Source: a virus
Length of the DNA stretch: 40,202 bases
IMG/VR virus record: IMGVR_UViG_3300021957_000103
Span: 1 to 40,202 of that record
Strand: one strand, 5' to 3'
The notes below the pieces were generated by a model. It was given only the letters and a program-made list of their open reading frames with translations, made no database searches and was not told the origin of the DNA. Shown here piece after piece: positions 30,579-40,202 of the stretch (the first letter of the stretch is position 1; every line of letters starts with the position of its first letter). A program made the position numbers and the translations under genes.

Positions 30579-33500
30579 TGGACAGACAGGAATTCACAGC
30601 CGAAGAATTAGGGCTTGAAACTACCCAAGTTAAGCCCCCCTCAGAGCAAGTAGAATTTACAGCTGAGGAATTAGGTCTTACACCTGAACAAACTACCCCC
30701 GTACAACAAGAATTCACTGCTGAAGAAATAGGTCTTGCGCCTGAAGAACCAGAACGCGGAACATTTGTAGGCGGTTTCTTTGGTTCAATGGGTGACACAA
30801 TAGATGTAGCGGATGTAGGTTTAAGTACCGTATTACCTGGCGGTAAAGATGCTAAAAAAGCAGCTGAAGACCGCATGAAAGAACAACAAACAACCCCCCA
30901 AAGAGCAAGATTTAGTTATGCTGCTATTGAAGATGCATTCAAAGTAGGCGGAGTAGAAGGACTAAAAGAATTAGTTTTACAACTTCCAGGTGGTGCAGGA
31001 GAAGCATTAGGTATGCTAGGACCTTCTGTTGCTGCTGGTATTGCTGGCGGTGCGGTAGGCGGTCCTATAGGGGCACTTCTAGCTATCGCAGCTTCATCCT
31101 TCTTGCCTAACTTAGGTGGTAACGTTATGGAGCAGGCAGCTGAAGACCTTGCTCAAGGCAGACCTGTAGATATAGAGACAGGTAAAGCCATCATAACAGC
31201 AGTTGGTCAAGCAGGTATAGATGTTCTTCCTTTTAAATTTGCAGACCCTTTAAAAAGATTAATAGGTATAGATAAAAAGTCTGGCGGTGAATTAAGAAAA
31301 CAACTTGCTGAACAAGGGCTTACTAAAGCAGTAGGTAAAGACGCGTTAGCTATTATAGCAACTGAATTACCTGCTGAAATATCTCAAGAAATACTTCAAA
31401 AAGTCCAAGCAGGGGTAGACCCCTTTACAGAAGAAGCAATCGCTGAATATAAAGAAGTAGCTGCGTTAGTAACTCTAACAGGTGGAGTAGGTGTTTATAC
31501 TGGAACTAAAAATAGGTCTAATGCTAGAAAAGAGATTGCCGAAGAACAAGCTATAGAAGAAGAGAATAATTTAAAAGAAGAAGCAGATGGTTCCGACACT
31601 AGACAACAAGCAATCAATGCTACAATTAAAGAAGAACAAAATGTAATAAAAGCAGAAGAAGAAGTAAAAGCTGCTGAAAGAGTTAAGAAAAATAAAATAA
31701 CTGTTATTGACGAACAGTTTATAAAAGACTTAGGTATCAGTCCTAAGACTAGAGCGGGGCAACAACTACTAGGCATGGACTTAACTGACCCAGCTAACCT
31801 AGAGATGATAGACAATATTCTTGCAGAAGAAAACTTACAAATTAAGAATAATAAAGAAGCTGTCAAGAACTTTAGAAGAAAAGTAAAAAGAGATAGAAAG
31901 AAATTATTAAAAGCTCAAGAGGAGATACAAATTGAAGAACAGCCCGCCCCTGAAAGAAAAAGAACTAGAGCTCGCAATAAAGTATCTGACGGAGACGCAC
32001 CCGTCGTTACCACCGGAACTGGAACATCTGACACAACAACAGTGGATACTAATAGAACAGGTACTAGAGGACTTGCTACAACAACTGGAGCAAGCAACGA
32101 TACATTAGTAACACCTAAAGTAGAAACACCTAAAATAGAAATAGAAAAGAAGAACCCTTTAGTTAAAGGTAAGGCAGGTAAGAAAGCTAAAGTAGGGCGT
32201 ATAAATAATGGTGCAGTGCAAGTAATAGAAGGAGTTTTAGAAGATGGCGCTAACGGATTACAGTTAGTTACTACGCAAGGTAGGACAAAAATTACAATTC
32301 CTTTAAATGAACAACAAATACTTAACCCTACCAAAAAAGATTTAGAGAAATTAGAAGTTAAAGCTCAAGAAGTTAAACCAGCTCCTGTATCAGAAGTTAA
32401 AGATAAACCTAAAACTAAACCTAGTTCTCCAGAAAGAAAGCTACTAGGAGATACTTTAAACGAAGCTACAGAAGAAGAGCTTAATGCAGAAGGTTATGAG
32501 TCTTTCACAGAGTTAGATGAAAAAGGTAATGAAAGAAAAAGATTCCGTAGTATAAAAACTAAAAAACCTTTGTTTGCAAAAGCAACTACTGAAACAGAAA
32601 GACAGCTTGCTGAAGTAAGAAAACAAAAACAACTAGCAATAGAAAGAGCAGATAACCAAAGAAACCAAGATGGTAGAGTTTCTCCAGCCTATAGAAAACC
32701 TATTATGCAGTTGCAACAACTGGAAGATAAGTTACTTAAGCAAGATGCTCAAGAGAAAAAACAAACTACTCCAGAACAACAAGAACTATTTGCTAAAGAC
32801 GAAACTATATCTGACACTGGAGAAACTAAACAATCAGTAATGAGTTCGTTTATATCAGAGTTTGGAAAGAACGTAAACTTAGGAGTAAAACGAGGTCTTC
32901 TTAATATAGTAGATACTGTTGCTGATTTACCTAATTCTATTCCTAACGTAGATGTTCTTCCTAATAATGTTAAAGCTATTTACTTTGATGGTAAGGCTTA
33001 TTTTATAGCAGATAGAATTACTAAAGAAGATGCACCTCGTATGTTGTTGCATGAAATAGGAGCTCATTATGGGTTAGTTGGCATGCTAGGTAAAGCTAAC
33101 TATGACCGTGTAGTTAAGTCTTTAAGAGATAAAAAAACATCTGATGCAGAAATAGAAGCAGCATTTAAATATGTTAAAGATTCCTATCCTGAACTTACTG
33201 AATCATCTGATGACTTTATACAAGAGGTCATTGCAAACATAGCAGAGGATGCTCCTAATAATACAGTCTACCGTAGAATTGTAGGGTATATAAAGAACTT
33301 CCTATCTAAACTAGGTATGGGTTGGAACGTAGATAACATTACTGCAGCTCAAATACAAGATATGGTTCAGCATTCTGTAAGAGTATCTCTATCTCAACCT
33401 GATATAAATCCTACTACTCAATCTGCATTAGCAAGCAGGGTTGTAACGGAAGTAGGACAACTATTCTATAGTCCACTAGGAAAAGCTATTGCTAGTCAGA

Positions 33501-36500
33501 AAATAGAATCTATGTCTCCTCAAGAATGGATGGACTATCTAAATAAGAAAGGTAGAAAACTAGGGTTTGTTAATCAGTTAGATTCTACGGGCATTATGGA
33601 TTGGATGAAAATGCTTCAAAGATACTACAATGAGGATATCCCTACAAATGATATGGATGGGTATGAGTTAGATAGTAGAGGGCGTTTAAGTAAAGATGAT
33701 ATTCTAGCTTGGTTAGGTCAATACGATGTAGTTGTAGAGAGTATAACTCCTGAAGGTCCTATGTCTGAGGCTGAAATAGACAACATTAGAGTGGAAGAAA
33801 GAGAAAGAATTAGAGAAGAAATTGAAAACAATGGCACATATGATGATGTGCAAATGGAAGTAGATGAAGAAGCAGGATATGTAGATGACCAGATAGATGG
33901 TGTATACAGAATATTTGGTTCTGAACATAGAGGACAAGACCAAGACTTTAAAGAAGAACCTTATGCAGTATTTATTGAGGAAGAATTATTAGAGACTGAA
34001 CCTGTTAGAAAATACTATGAGCTTGCTCAAGATAAAGGTTTTGATGTAAGAATTGTTCCTTCAGAAAAAGGCGAGTTTGGACAGTATGGAGCAGAAGATA
34101 GAGCTCGTGATTATCTTTATGAAACTCATAACCCAGAAATAGAAGAAACAAATAGACTAGTAGAAGAAAGAATGGCTGAGATTGTTGATACGAGAGTTGA
34201 TGACATTATAGAAGAAGCTACCCAAGAAAGAGATAATAGATATGGCGACATGCAAAGAACTAGAGATGATACAGGAGGAGTGCCTGAAGAATACTTTGAA
34301 ATTATATTAGCCCTAGATAATAGAGGTGGCAATATGGGTAATGTATACGAGTCTCCTCACTGGGAATCTGTGCAGAATCCTGTGCTACATATACGTGCAG
34401 ATATAAGATATGACCAATCAGGCAATAAAGTATTGTTTGTAGAGGAAGTGCAATCAGATTGGGCAGAGTCTAGAAGAAAGAACAAAAGCCAAGGATATAA
34501 AGACGCTAGAAAAGATAGAGATAAAGCTTTTGTAGAAGATACTCAGCTATGGACTAGACTAGCTGTAAAAAGAATTGTTAGATTAGCAGCGGAAAATGAT
34601 GTAGATAAAGTAGCTTTCTTAAATCCTGCACAGGCGGTTAACGTACACTACAGAACAGATAAAGCGGCTGAAGCATTCTACGGTGAAATACTACCATCAG
34701 TCGTACGTAAAACTATAAACAGTCTTGAAAATACTAATAGGCGCACTAATGAGGAAATTAAGTTTAAGCCTGTATATAAAGTAGACGATAAAACTCTTGA
34801 CTTACTTAGAGAGGTATACGTTGAAGGCAAGAACATAATGCAAGGTAGTAGAGGTTACAGTGATTTTGATAGAGAAGATTCTACCCCAGCTGATAAAGAA
34901 CGCTTTAAAAGAATAAATGCTCTTGTAAGTAAATTAAATACTATGTCTGATTCCGTTGAATCCTTCAGAGATATTTATGAGTTTGCAAATAGAATAGTTA
35001 AGATAACTCAATCTTATATGGATAATACTGACTTACTACGCCCTGAAACTAGAAAAGAAGTTCTAGAACAACTAACTGGGTCGTTTAATAAATTCCAAGA
35101 GCAGATGGCTAATCTATACCGTATAGATAATGCACGTAAAGAAATCCAACGTAGGCTAGAAGCAGATAGAAGGGCTAACCCAGACGTACCTATGGGTATG
35201 AATGAAACACAGAAAGCATTAATAGAAAGAGATAGAGAGCTTCAAGAAGAAAGAGTAGGTGCACCTCGTCCTGATATCCGACAATATAACTTCTTAAATT
35301 TATTAATAGGTAAGGGCGTATTAACTTTCCCTGAAATAAATAATAGGCAAGTAGGGTTTACTATGACCCCTAAATTAAGACAGGTAGGTAAAGATGCAAT
35401 GCCTATGTTTGCAAAACAAAATAGTAAGACCAGAGCACAATTAGATAAAGAAATAGAAGATGGTAAATCTGCTAAAGAAAAACTAAATGAAAAACGTAGA
35501 GAGAATAATAAAGATAATGATAAATACCAAGATGAGGAATTCTTTAAAAAGAATGAAACTGTAGGGCAAAAAGCTAGAGGGTTTCAGAATGCTGTGTTTG
35601 GTTATGATATAGGTCTTTACAATAAGTTAAAAGACCGAATAGCTAAAGTAGCTAAAGCTAAAAACGTTCAAGAAGCTAGAAAATATATAGAAGATACTCT
35701 AGCAAAAATAAGTACAGCACAAGCAGTCCATGCACAGACATTAGCTGGAGCATTTAAAGAGCTTGGTAATATAGTTTATAAACCAGCTATAGAGAAGTTT
35801 GAAGCCTTTAAAGATGTTAATAGTATGCATAACATTAGTTTAAAGGTGCATGCATTCACACGTAAGTATTTTAAGAAAAAAGGTATTATTACTAAAGCAG
35901 ATGTAATTCAAGCAGAAAAGTTTATTTCTCAAGCTATTGTAGCTCTTCAATTTAAACGTATAAAAGAAAATAATGCAGTAATTGAGCAACAAGCTAAAGA
36001 CCTTGTAAGACAAGGTAAGGCACAAGCAGCTAAAACATTACTTCAACAAAAGTATGTTCTTGTAGAGATGGATGACAAGCTAATTGATAAACACATTGAA
36101 AGATTAAAAGATTATCCAGAGATAAAAGAAATTCAAGAGATGTGGATTGGAGTAAAAAATAATACACTTGATTTCTTATTAGATACCGAAATAATAGACC
36201 AAGAACAATATGATGCTTACACTCAAGAAGGAGGAGAGGGTTTAGCTGATGAGGATGTATTTATACCTCTTTACAGACAAGGACAATCAAGCCTACCTAG
36301 ATCTGTTGCGTCAGGTACTAATAGTGGTAGAGGTGTATTTGTTAAGAGAAAAGGTACGGCTGAACCTGTATCCAATGTATTTTTAAATATGGATACCTTT
36401 GTGCAGGCAGCTATTACACAAGGTATAGCGAACAAAACTGCTTTAAATAAGATAAGAGCTTCTGAAGAAGTACAAGAAGAAGGCGATTTAATTGTACGCC

Positions 36501-38482
36501 CTGTGATAGAACCAACAGAAGGTTTTGAATCTCATGCAGTTATGGTTAGTGAAGTTGGCCCTGATGGTAAACAAAGAAAACAAACATATGAATACGCTAA
36601 TGAGATGTATGCAAAAGCAACTAACGGAGCAGCATCCGCTATGCGTTCAGGTAATGTATTCTTATCTAACACCTCTACTCTATTAAGAGACTCTATTGTT
36701 CTAAACCCTGTATTTGGTGTAGCTCAAACATTTGTACAAGATATGTATAGTGCTATGTATACCTCTGGTTTAAGATACGGGTGGCTAACAATTCCTTTAA
36801 GAGTATTATATGAATTTCCTGCGACTATCCTAAATCTTAGTGGTACACATAAAGAACTATCTAAGTATGGTGCTGTTGGAGGGTATGCATTTAAGCAGAA
36901 CGATAACACTATTGATGCAGATATAAATGCCCCTGGATTTTATAATAAACTTATACGAGCACTTAGTCGTATCCCTGGCACTAATATTCCTACAGGTTTA
37001 ACTCAAGAAGGTGCAATCCAAGTAGGAGATACAAGGTTATCTTTAGGTGGTCTTCTAAATAGAATTGCTATGGCTTCTGATAACTCTGTAAGACAAGCCG
37101 TATATAAACAGGCAATGATGGAAAACAAGAGCCAAAGAAGAGCTCTTGAGATGGCATTTGAAATAATTAACTTTAGAAAAATGGGCGACAGTGAGTGGAT
37201 AACTATGGGTCGTCAATATATTCCTTTCTTTGGTGCCGCTCTACAAGCATTATCAGTTCAAGGTAAAGTAATACAAGGTCTTGTTAAAGCTCAATCAGGA
37301 GTTACTCCAGCTAGTTTAAGAGAAGCTAGAGTAAACTTTATGATTACTTGGGCTGGAACAGCGGGCATGACTCTAATATATAACATGCTAATGGATGATA
37401 ATGAAGAAGAGATAATGGAACAGTTTGGCGATATGGCTATGTCTGAAGAATTAAAAAGACATTTAAGAGAAGTAAGAAGAAACTTTGGTCAACTAGACAA
37501 TAAGATTAGAGATAGAAGATTTATTATAGGAGACGATGGATTCCATTTAACTCTACGTCCTGATATATTTACTTTTATATCTAAAATAATACCTGAACAA
37601 GTTTACAATACTATAGTTGCAGAAAGTCAAGATGCCGCTAAGTTCTGGTTAAGCATTAAGAGAAATTTAAGGGAGATAGTATCATTGAACTTAATTCCTC
37701 AAGTTATACGACCTATGATAGATGTAATGTATAACGAAGATAATAGAACAGGAAGACCGATTGTGCCTGATAGAATGCAAGATTTAAAACCTGAACAACA
37801 ATATACTCCTCGTACTTCTGAAGCAGCTAAAAAGATAGCAGATATTATTGGTGCATCTCCTATAAAAGTAGATTACTTCTTTAGACAATACACTGGTTAC
37901 ACTGGAGCTTTAGTATCATTAGTAACTGATTCATATTTCCTAGAGAACGATACTAACCCTAATAGAAAAAATAGACCCGCTGTATCTACACGAGATAGGA
38001 TTGCATCTTTCCCAGGCATGACTAACTTCTACTCAAGGGATAGAGACAATAGATTCATGTCTGACTACTATGAACTAAAGAATAAGGCATCTCAAGTTGC
38101 TGCTATATTTAGAGCTTTAGATAGCTCTCCTAATCCTGAAGACCAGTTAAAGGCTCAACAATTTCTTAATGAAGATAATAACCGTCTAATATATAACACT
38201 AATGTGCAGATTGAACAGATACAACAAGTGCTTACAGAGATAAGAAAAGAACGTAAACGTATATATGACTACCCTGCAAGTGCTACACTTAACGGTAAAC
38301 CTATGACAGACGAACGTAAACGTGAATTGATGTTGAGATTAGATGCAGAAGAACTACAAGCTCTGCAGTCAGTGCATGACTTAAGATTAAAAATTTATGG
38401 TATTAATCCTTTCTATAATTCAGAGAAAAATGAATATATGCCGGGCTTTGATTCTAGTAGTTTCTTTGAGAAAAATAACTAA
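30578..38482 (+). CDS. Giant internal/ejection polyvalent protein (2,634 aa)
   Basis: The largest gene here. Visible parts in order: three copies of EFTAEELGL-like peptide (about 5-13, 26-34, 45-53); a hydrophobic Gly-rich stretch (145-175, VAAGIAGGAVGGPIGALLAI); charged helices; a possible peptidase-like segment MLLHEIGAHYG (H825, E826, H830; the His spacing is not the normal HExxH); very acidic helices; a segment KVLFVEEVQSDWAESRRK (about 1284-1301), of a type seen in phage polyvalent proteins; and a C-terminal region with LRDSIVLNPVFGVAQTFVQD and further hydrophobic helices (about 2025-2275). Such giants are carried in the head and are thought to enter the cell with the DNA. No lysozyme motif was seen. 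The stop overlaps the convergent gene by 4 bases. Confidence 0.75.
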   Translation: MDRQEFTAEELGLETTQVKPPSEQVEFTAEELGLTPEQTTPVQQEFTAEEIGLAPEEPERGTFVGGFFGSMGDTIDVADVGLSTVLPGGKDAKKAAEDRMKEQQTTPQRARFSYAAIEDAFKVGGVEGLKELVLQLPGGAGEALGMLGPSVAAGIAGGAVGGPIGALLAIAASSFLPNLGGNVMEQAAEDLAQGRPVDIETGKAIITAVGQAGIDVLPFKFADPLKRLIGIDKKSGGELRKQLAEQGLTKAVGKDALAIIATELPAEISQEILQKVQAGVDPFTEEAIAEYKEVAALVTLTGGVGVYTGTKNRSNARKEIAEEQAIEEENNLKEEADGSDTRQQAINATIKEEQNVIKAEEEVKAAERVKKNKITVIDEQFIKDLGISPKTRAGQQLLGMDLTDPANLEMIDNILAEENLQIKNNKEAVKNFRRKVKRDRKKLLKAQEEIQIEEQPAPERKRTRARNKVSDGDAPVVTTGTGTSDTTTVDTNRTGTRGLATTTGASNDTLVTPKVETPKIEIEKKNPLVKGKAGKKAKVGRINNGAVQVIEGVLEDGANGLQLVTTQGRTKITIPLNEQQILNPTKKDLEKLEVKAQEVKPAPVSEVKDKPKTKPSSPERKLLGDTLNEATEEELNAEGYESFTELDEKGNERKRFRSIKTKKPLFAKATTETERQLAEVRKQKQLAIERADNQRNQDGRVSPAYRKPIMQLQQLEDKLLKQDAQEKKQTTPEQQELFAKDETISDTGETKQSVMSSFISEFGKNVNLGVKRGLLNIVDTVADLPNSIPNVDVLPNNVKAIYFDGKAYFIADRITKEDAPRMLLHEIGAHYGLVGMLGKANYDRVVKSLRDKKTSDAEIEAAFKYVKDSYPELTESSDDFIQEVIANIAEDAPNNTVYRRIVGYIKNFLSKLGMGWNVDNITAAQIQDMVQHSVRVSLSQPDINPTTQSALASRVVTEVGQLFYSPLGKAIASQKIESMSPQEWMDYLNKKGRKLGFVNQLDSTGIMDWMKMLQRYYNEDIPTNDMDGYELDSRGRLSKDDILAWLGQYDVVVESITPEGPMSEAEIDNIRVEERERIREEIENNGTYDDVQMEVDEEAGYVDDQIDGVYRIFGSEHRGQDQDFKEEPYAVFIEEELLETEPVRKYYELAQDKGFDVRIVPSEKGEFGQYGAEDRARDYLYETHNPEIEETNRLVEERMAEIVDTRVDDIIEEATQERDNRYGDMQRTRDDTGGVPEEYFEIILALDNRGGNMGNVYESPHWESVQNPVLHIRADIRYDQSGNKVLFVEEVQSDWAESRRKNKSQGYKDARKDRDKAFVEDTQLWTRLAVKRIVRLAAENDVDKVAFLNPAQAVNVHYRTDKAAEAFYGEILPSVVRKTINSLENTNRRTNEEIKFKPVYKVDDKTLDLLREVYVEGKNIMQGSRGYSDFDREDSTPADKERFKRINALVSKLNTMSDSVESFRDIYEFANRIVKITQSYMDNTDLLRPETRKEVLEQLTGSFNKFQEQMANLYRIDNARKEIQRRLEADRRANPDVPMGMNETQKALIERDRELQEERVGAPRPDIRQYNFLNLLIGKGVLTFPEINNRQVGFTMTPKLRQVGKDAMPMFAKQNSKTRAQLDKEIEDGKSAKEKLNEKRRENNKDNDKYQDEEFFKKNETVGQKARGFQNAVFGYDIGLYNKLKDRIAKVAKAKNVQEARKYIEDTLAKISTAQAVHAQTLAGAFKELGNIVYKPAIEKFEAFKDVNSMHNISLKVHAFTRKYFKKKGIITKADVIQAEKFISQAIVALQFKRIKENNAVIEQQAKDLVRQGKAQAAKTLLQQKYVLVEMDDKLIDKHIERLKDYPEIKEIQEMWIGVKNNTLDFLLDTEIIDQEQYDAYTQEGGEGLADEDVFIPLYRQGQSSLPRSVASGTNSGRGVFVKRKGTAEPVSNVFLNMDTFVQAAITQGIANKTALNKIRASEEVQEEGDLIVRPVIEPTEGFESHAVMVSEVGPDGKQRKQTYEYANEMYAKATNGAASAMRSGNVFLSNTSTLLRDSIVLNPVFGVAQTFVQDMYSAMYTSGLRYGWLTIPLRVLYEFPATILNLSGTHKELSKYGAVGGYAFKQNDNTIDADINAPGFYNKLIRALSRIPGTNIPTGLTQEGAIQVGDTRLSLGGLLNRIAMASDNSVRQAVYKQAMMENKSQRRALEMAFEIINFRKMGDSEWITMGRQYIPFFGAALQALSVQGKVIQGLVKAQSGVTPASLREARVNFMITWAGTAGMTLIYNMLMDDNEEEIMEQFGDMAMSEELKRHLREVRRNFGQLDNKIRDRRFIIGDDGFHLTLRPDIFTFISKIIPEQVYNTIVAESQDAAKFWLSIKRNLREIVSLNLIPQVIRPMIDVMYNEDNRTGRPIVPDRMQDLKPEQQYTPRTSEAAKKIADIIGASPIKVDYFFRQYTGYTGALVSLVTDSYFLENDTNPNRKNRPAVSTRDRIASFPGMTNFYSRDRDNRFMSDYYELKNKASQVAAIFRALDSSPNPEDQLKAQQFLNEDNNRLIYNTNVQIEQIQQVLTEIRKERKRIYDYPASATLNGKPMTDERKRELMLRLDAEELQALQSVHDLRLKIYGINPFYNSEKNEYMPGFDSSSFFEKNN

Positions 38483-38673
38483 CCTATTCTCCAAACTCTA
38501 ACACCTAGATGGTTATCCTTTGTAGTAGCATAGGTCTTAACTTTTACTTTAGCTCTTTTAGCACCTGACTCTATTGCATATATCATATGAGATGTCTTGA
38601 GAGTAGGCACAAAAAAGCTTTCCCCTATCTGCATACCATCAAAGGGGAAGACCCATTCAACCTCCTCATACAA
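38479..38673 (-). CDS. Small conserved-type phage protein
   Basis: A 64-residue protein on the minus strand. It contains VFPFDGMQIGESFFVPTLKT, the FPFDxMxxGxSFxVP pattern common in small phage proteins, and ends GVRVWRIG. Such proteins often follow replication genes; function is unknown. It overlaps the upstream DUF927-like gene by 8 bases, and its stop overlaps the giant gene by 4, with no terminator between the two converging units. Confidence 0.72.
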   Translation of the reverse strand: MYEEVEWVFPFDGMQIGESFFVPTLKTSHMIYAIESGAKRAKVKVKTYATTKDNHLGVRVWRIG

Positions 38674-40202
38674 GTTCAGGGTCTATTTCCTTTATAACAT
38701 CCTTTGGTAAAGTATCAGTATTTATAATATAGGCATTAAGATTAAACTCATCTAGACCAGGTTTCCATCCTCCTGCCATCTTCTTACGTTTCTCTGTAAT
38801 GTCTATACCAAGTTGTTGCATTTGATATATAAACTGTTTAGGAGACACGCTTTCTTCTTCAATTAAATACCTTCTAAAGGTAGACTTAACAATACATAGT
38901 TCTTTCTTATCAGTATCAAGTCTAATTAATAATTGGTTTCTAGGTTCTACAATAACTTTACCCTCATGTATTTCTAATATAGAGTTATTGTTCTTAGATA
39001 TAAATTCTCCTATGAGAGTTTGATAGTTTGTATCAGTAGACTTCACTACGTTATCTCTAATGTCTATCATCTCGCTTACTACTTTTACAAATACTCTATC
39101 TAAATCAATGCTTACAATATCAGCTTGGTGTGCAATCTCTCCTGATACCATAGATACGGCTACTAAGTTCTCATAGAATCTATAGGCAGTATCATCTCCA
39201 AAGTCTTTTTTAAACCTACCTATCCAATAGTCTAACTTCTTATCTATTTCTTCGCGTTCATACTTAACTAAACCCTTAATAAACTCTGGGCCTGCCCATC
39301 CATGATTAGATAGTAAAGGGTTAAACATATCACGTCCTGCATTAGGATTATCTTTAAGTATCTGAGGTTTATGTAGATAGAACTCAATAAGTCTTGCTAT
39401 CTCGCCATTAGGGTCTTTCTTAGTAATAGTTAGTTTATCTATTAAAGAGTGGTTAGTAGTAAACATACCTATGAGTGATGCATTATCTTCGTGTTCTCTC
39501 TCGGCATTGATTGATGCTTGCATACGAAGTTTTGCTTTACCTTGAGATATCTTATGAATAGTTTGGGATAATACTGTTCCATCCATATTACCTACCTCAT
39601 CAAGACCAAACGGTATATTGTGTAGAGCTAAGAACCTACCTGTTAATGCATTGTTAGTAGTCTCTAATACAGATAAGTTTTTAGGATGCCCCCATATACT
39701 TAAAGCTGAATATAAAGCACCTGTCTTACCTGCACCTGTATCTCCTGTTAAAGATATACTTGCACCTGAAGTAGATGTGTAGGGCATAAGAGATGAACCA
39801 AACCCTGCTAACATAACAAAGGCATGAATTTCTAAACCAGGTTCATTTAACTTACTTGTAACTTCTTTCCATTTATCAAAGCTACCACTTCTCTCTAGGT
39901 GTCGTGATATGTTGTGACATAGTGCAGATGTAGGGCTACTGACTTCTTGCCCATTTCTTTTTATTTCTACCTCTCCTATAACAAATGCATCTTCATCAGG
40001 AGTCCATCCCATTTGTGTTCTCATTCTTGATGCAGCTTTATCTGCTTGTAGATAGGTACCCCATGCTACTAAATAGTCCATAATAAGTTTCCATTGGTTG
40101 TTTTTAGGGTTAAACAAAACCCCATTCTTTGATACTAACTTTCTCAATTCATTGCCATCATATATTACACTAAACGGAATATAAAATTCAGCAGGTGCAT
40201 CA
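38666..40202 (-). CDS. DUF927-like P-loop ATPase, 5' end missing
   Basis: The frame stays open to the right edge (the visible protein has about 511 residues and starts DAPAEFYIPFSVIYDGNELR), so the true start is outside the window; a TTG at 40147 is only an internal codon. The Walker A motif is GDTGAGKTG (about residue 153 of the visible part, nucleotides about 39722-39745), with Walker B IPFGLDEVGN some 45 residues later. The layout resembles DUF927 domains, found after primase domains in phage and plasmid replication proteins and related to superfamily 3 helicases. It is most likely the helicase half of a primase-helicase. The orientation is opposite to the virion genes and agrees with an early replication unit. 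Confidence 0.75.
   Translation of the reverse strand, partial: DAPAEFYIPFSVIYDGNELRKLVSKNGVLFNPKNNQWKLIMDYLVAWGTYLQADKAASRMRTQMGWTPDEDAFVIGEVEIKRNGQEVSSPTSALCHNISRHLERSGSFDKWKEVTSKLNEPGLEIHAFVMLAGFGSSLMPYTSTSGASISLTGDTGAGKTGALYSALSIWGHPKNLSVLETTNNALTGRFLALHNIPFGLDEVGNMDGTVLSQTIHKISQGKAKLRMQASINAEREHEDNASLIGMFTTNHSLIDKLTITKKDPNGEIARLIEFYLHKPQILKDNPNAGRDMFNPLLSNHGWAGPEFIKGLVKYEREEIDKKLDYWIGRFKKDFGDDTAYRFYENLVAVSMVSGEIAHQADIVSIDLDRVFVKVVSEMIDIRDNVVKSTDTNYQTLIGEFISKNNNSILEIHEGKVIVEPRNQLLIRLDTDKKELCIVKSTFRRYLIEEESVSPKQFIYQMQQLGIDITEKRKKMAGGWKPGLDEFNLNAYIINTDTLPKDVIKEIDPELV

Noticed and set aside
31915-32334. 139-codon open frame on the minus strand
   Set aside because: It lies fully inside the giant gene and reads as a mirror of its codons; no initiation signal.
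33050-33067. Zinc-metallopeptidase motif in the giant protein
   Set aside because: The sequence is HEIGAH, with His five and not four residues after the first, so I report it as a possible relic and not as a proven HExxH peptidase.
1-40202. Endolysin, holin of a known family, phage RNA polymerase, DNA polymerase or integrase
   Set aside because: I read both strands for the usual motifs and found none; these genes may be outside the window.

Overview
The window reads as a large part of the genome of a tailed double-stranded DNA phage (class Caudoviricetes), most likely a short-tailed (podovirus-like) marine phage. It is visibly AT-rich, almost every base is coding, genes abut or overlap by 1-17 bases, and most carry AGGAG-type ribosome sites. 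Many of the small proteins have sequence signatures that I associate with environmental marine phage genomes. No tRNA, rRNA, insertion sequence, CRISPR array or integrase was seen. A bacterial PqqA-type gene suggests a host that makes the cofactor PQQ, that is, a low-GC marine proteobacterium such as an OM43-type methylotroph, SAR116 or a roseobacter. This host guess is inference.

Layout. 1-147 (minus) is the start of a gene that runs off the left edge. 148-735 is a non-coding divergent junction with promoters in both directions, a C/G-rich tract and inverted repeats. 736-9587 (plus) is the packaging and head module: TerS-like protein, large terminase, long portal, a GroES-like co-chaperonin, an HNH endonuclease, scaffold-like protein, a small head protein and the major capsid protein, closed by a strong terminator. 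9652-9856 holds a 23-codon pqqA-like gene between two terminators with its own promoter. 9904-11441 encodes a tail fibre and a small virion protein. 11442-13730 is a run of Lys/Arg-rich small proteins, several ending in one shared C-terminal peptide. 13745-14418 encodes four tiny membrane or exported proteins. 14418-18050 encodes adaptor/neck-type proteins, zinc-ribbon and virion proteins and a second HNH endonuclease. 18051-20374 encodes tail-fibre proteins. 20377-23061 is a metabolic cassette: fatty acid desaturase, cupin, acyl carrier protein and two Fe(II)/2-oxoglutarate-type oxygenases. 23265-38482 encodes the tail hub and internal/ejection proteins, ending with a 2,634-residue giant. 38479-40202 (minus) holds a small gene and a DUF927-like P-loop protein that belongs to a replication module outside the window.

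The plus-strand block builds the virion, and the minus-strand genes at both edges look like the ends of an early/replication region. Head genes are transcribed to the terminator at 9622-9651. Extended -10 promoters with a common TGG-TAAAAT core sit before the tail-fibre block (18010) and in front of the tail-hub gene (23062), and a weaker relative sits before 26004. The most unusual contents are the pqqA-like peptide gene, the desaturase-ACP-oxygenase cassette inside the tail genes, the co-chaperonin, and the family of basic proteins sharing a DGCAxxGxTRAKR tail. I recognise no lysis enzyme, RNA polymerase or DNA polymerase here; these probably lie outside the window.
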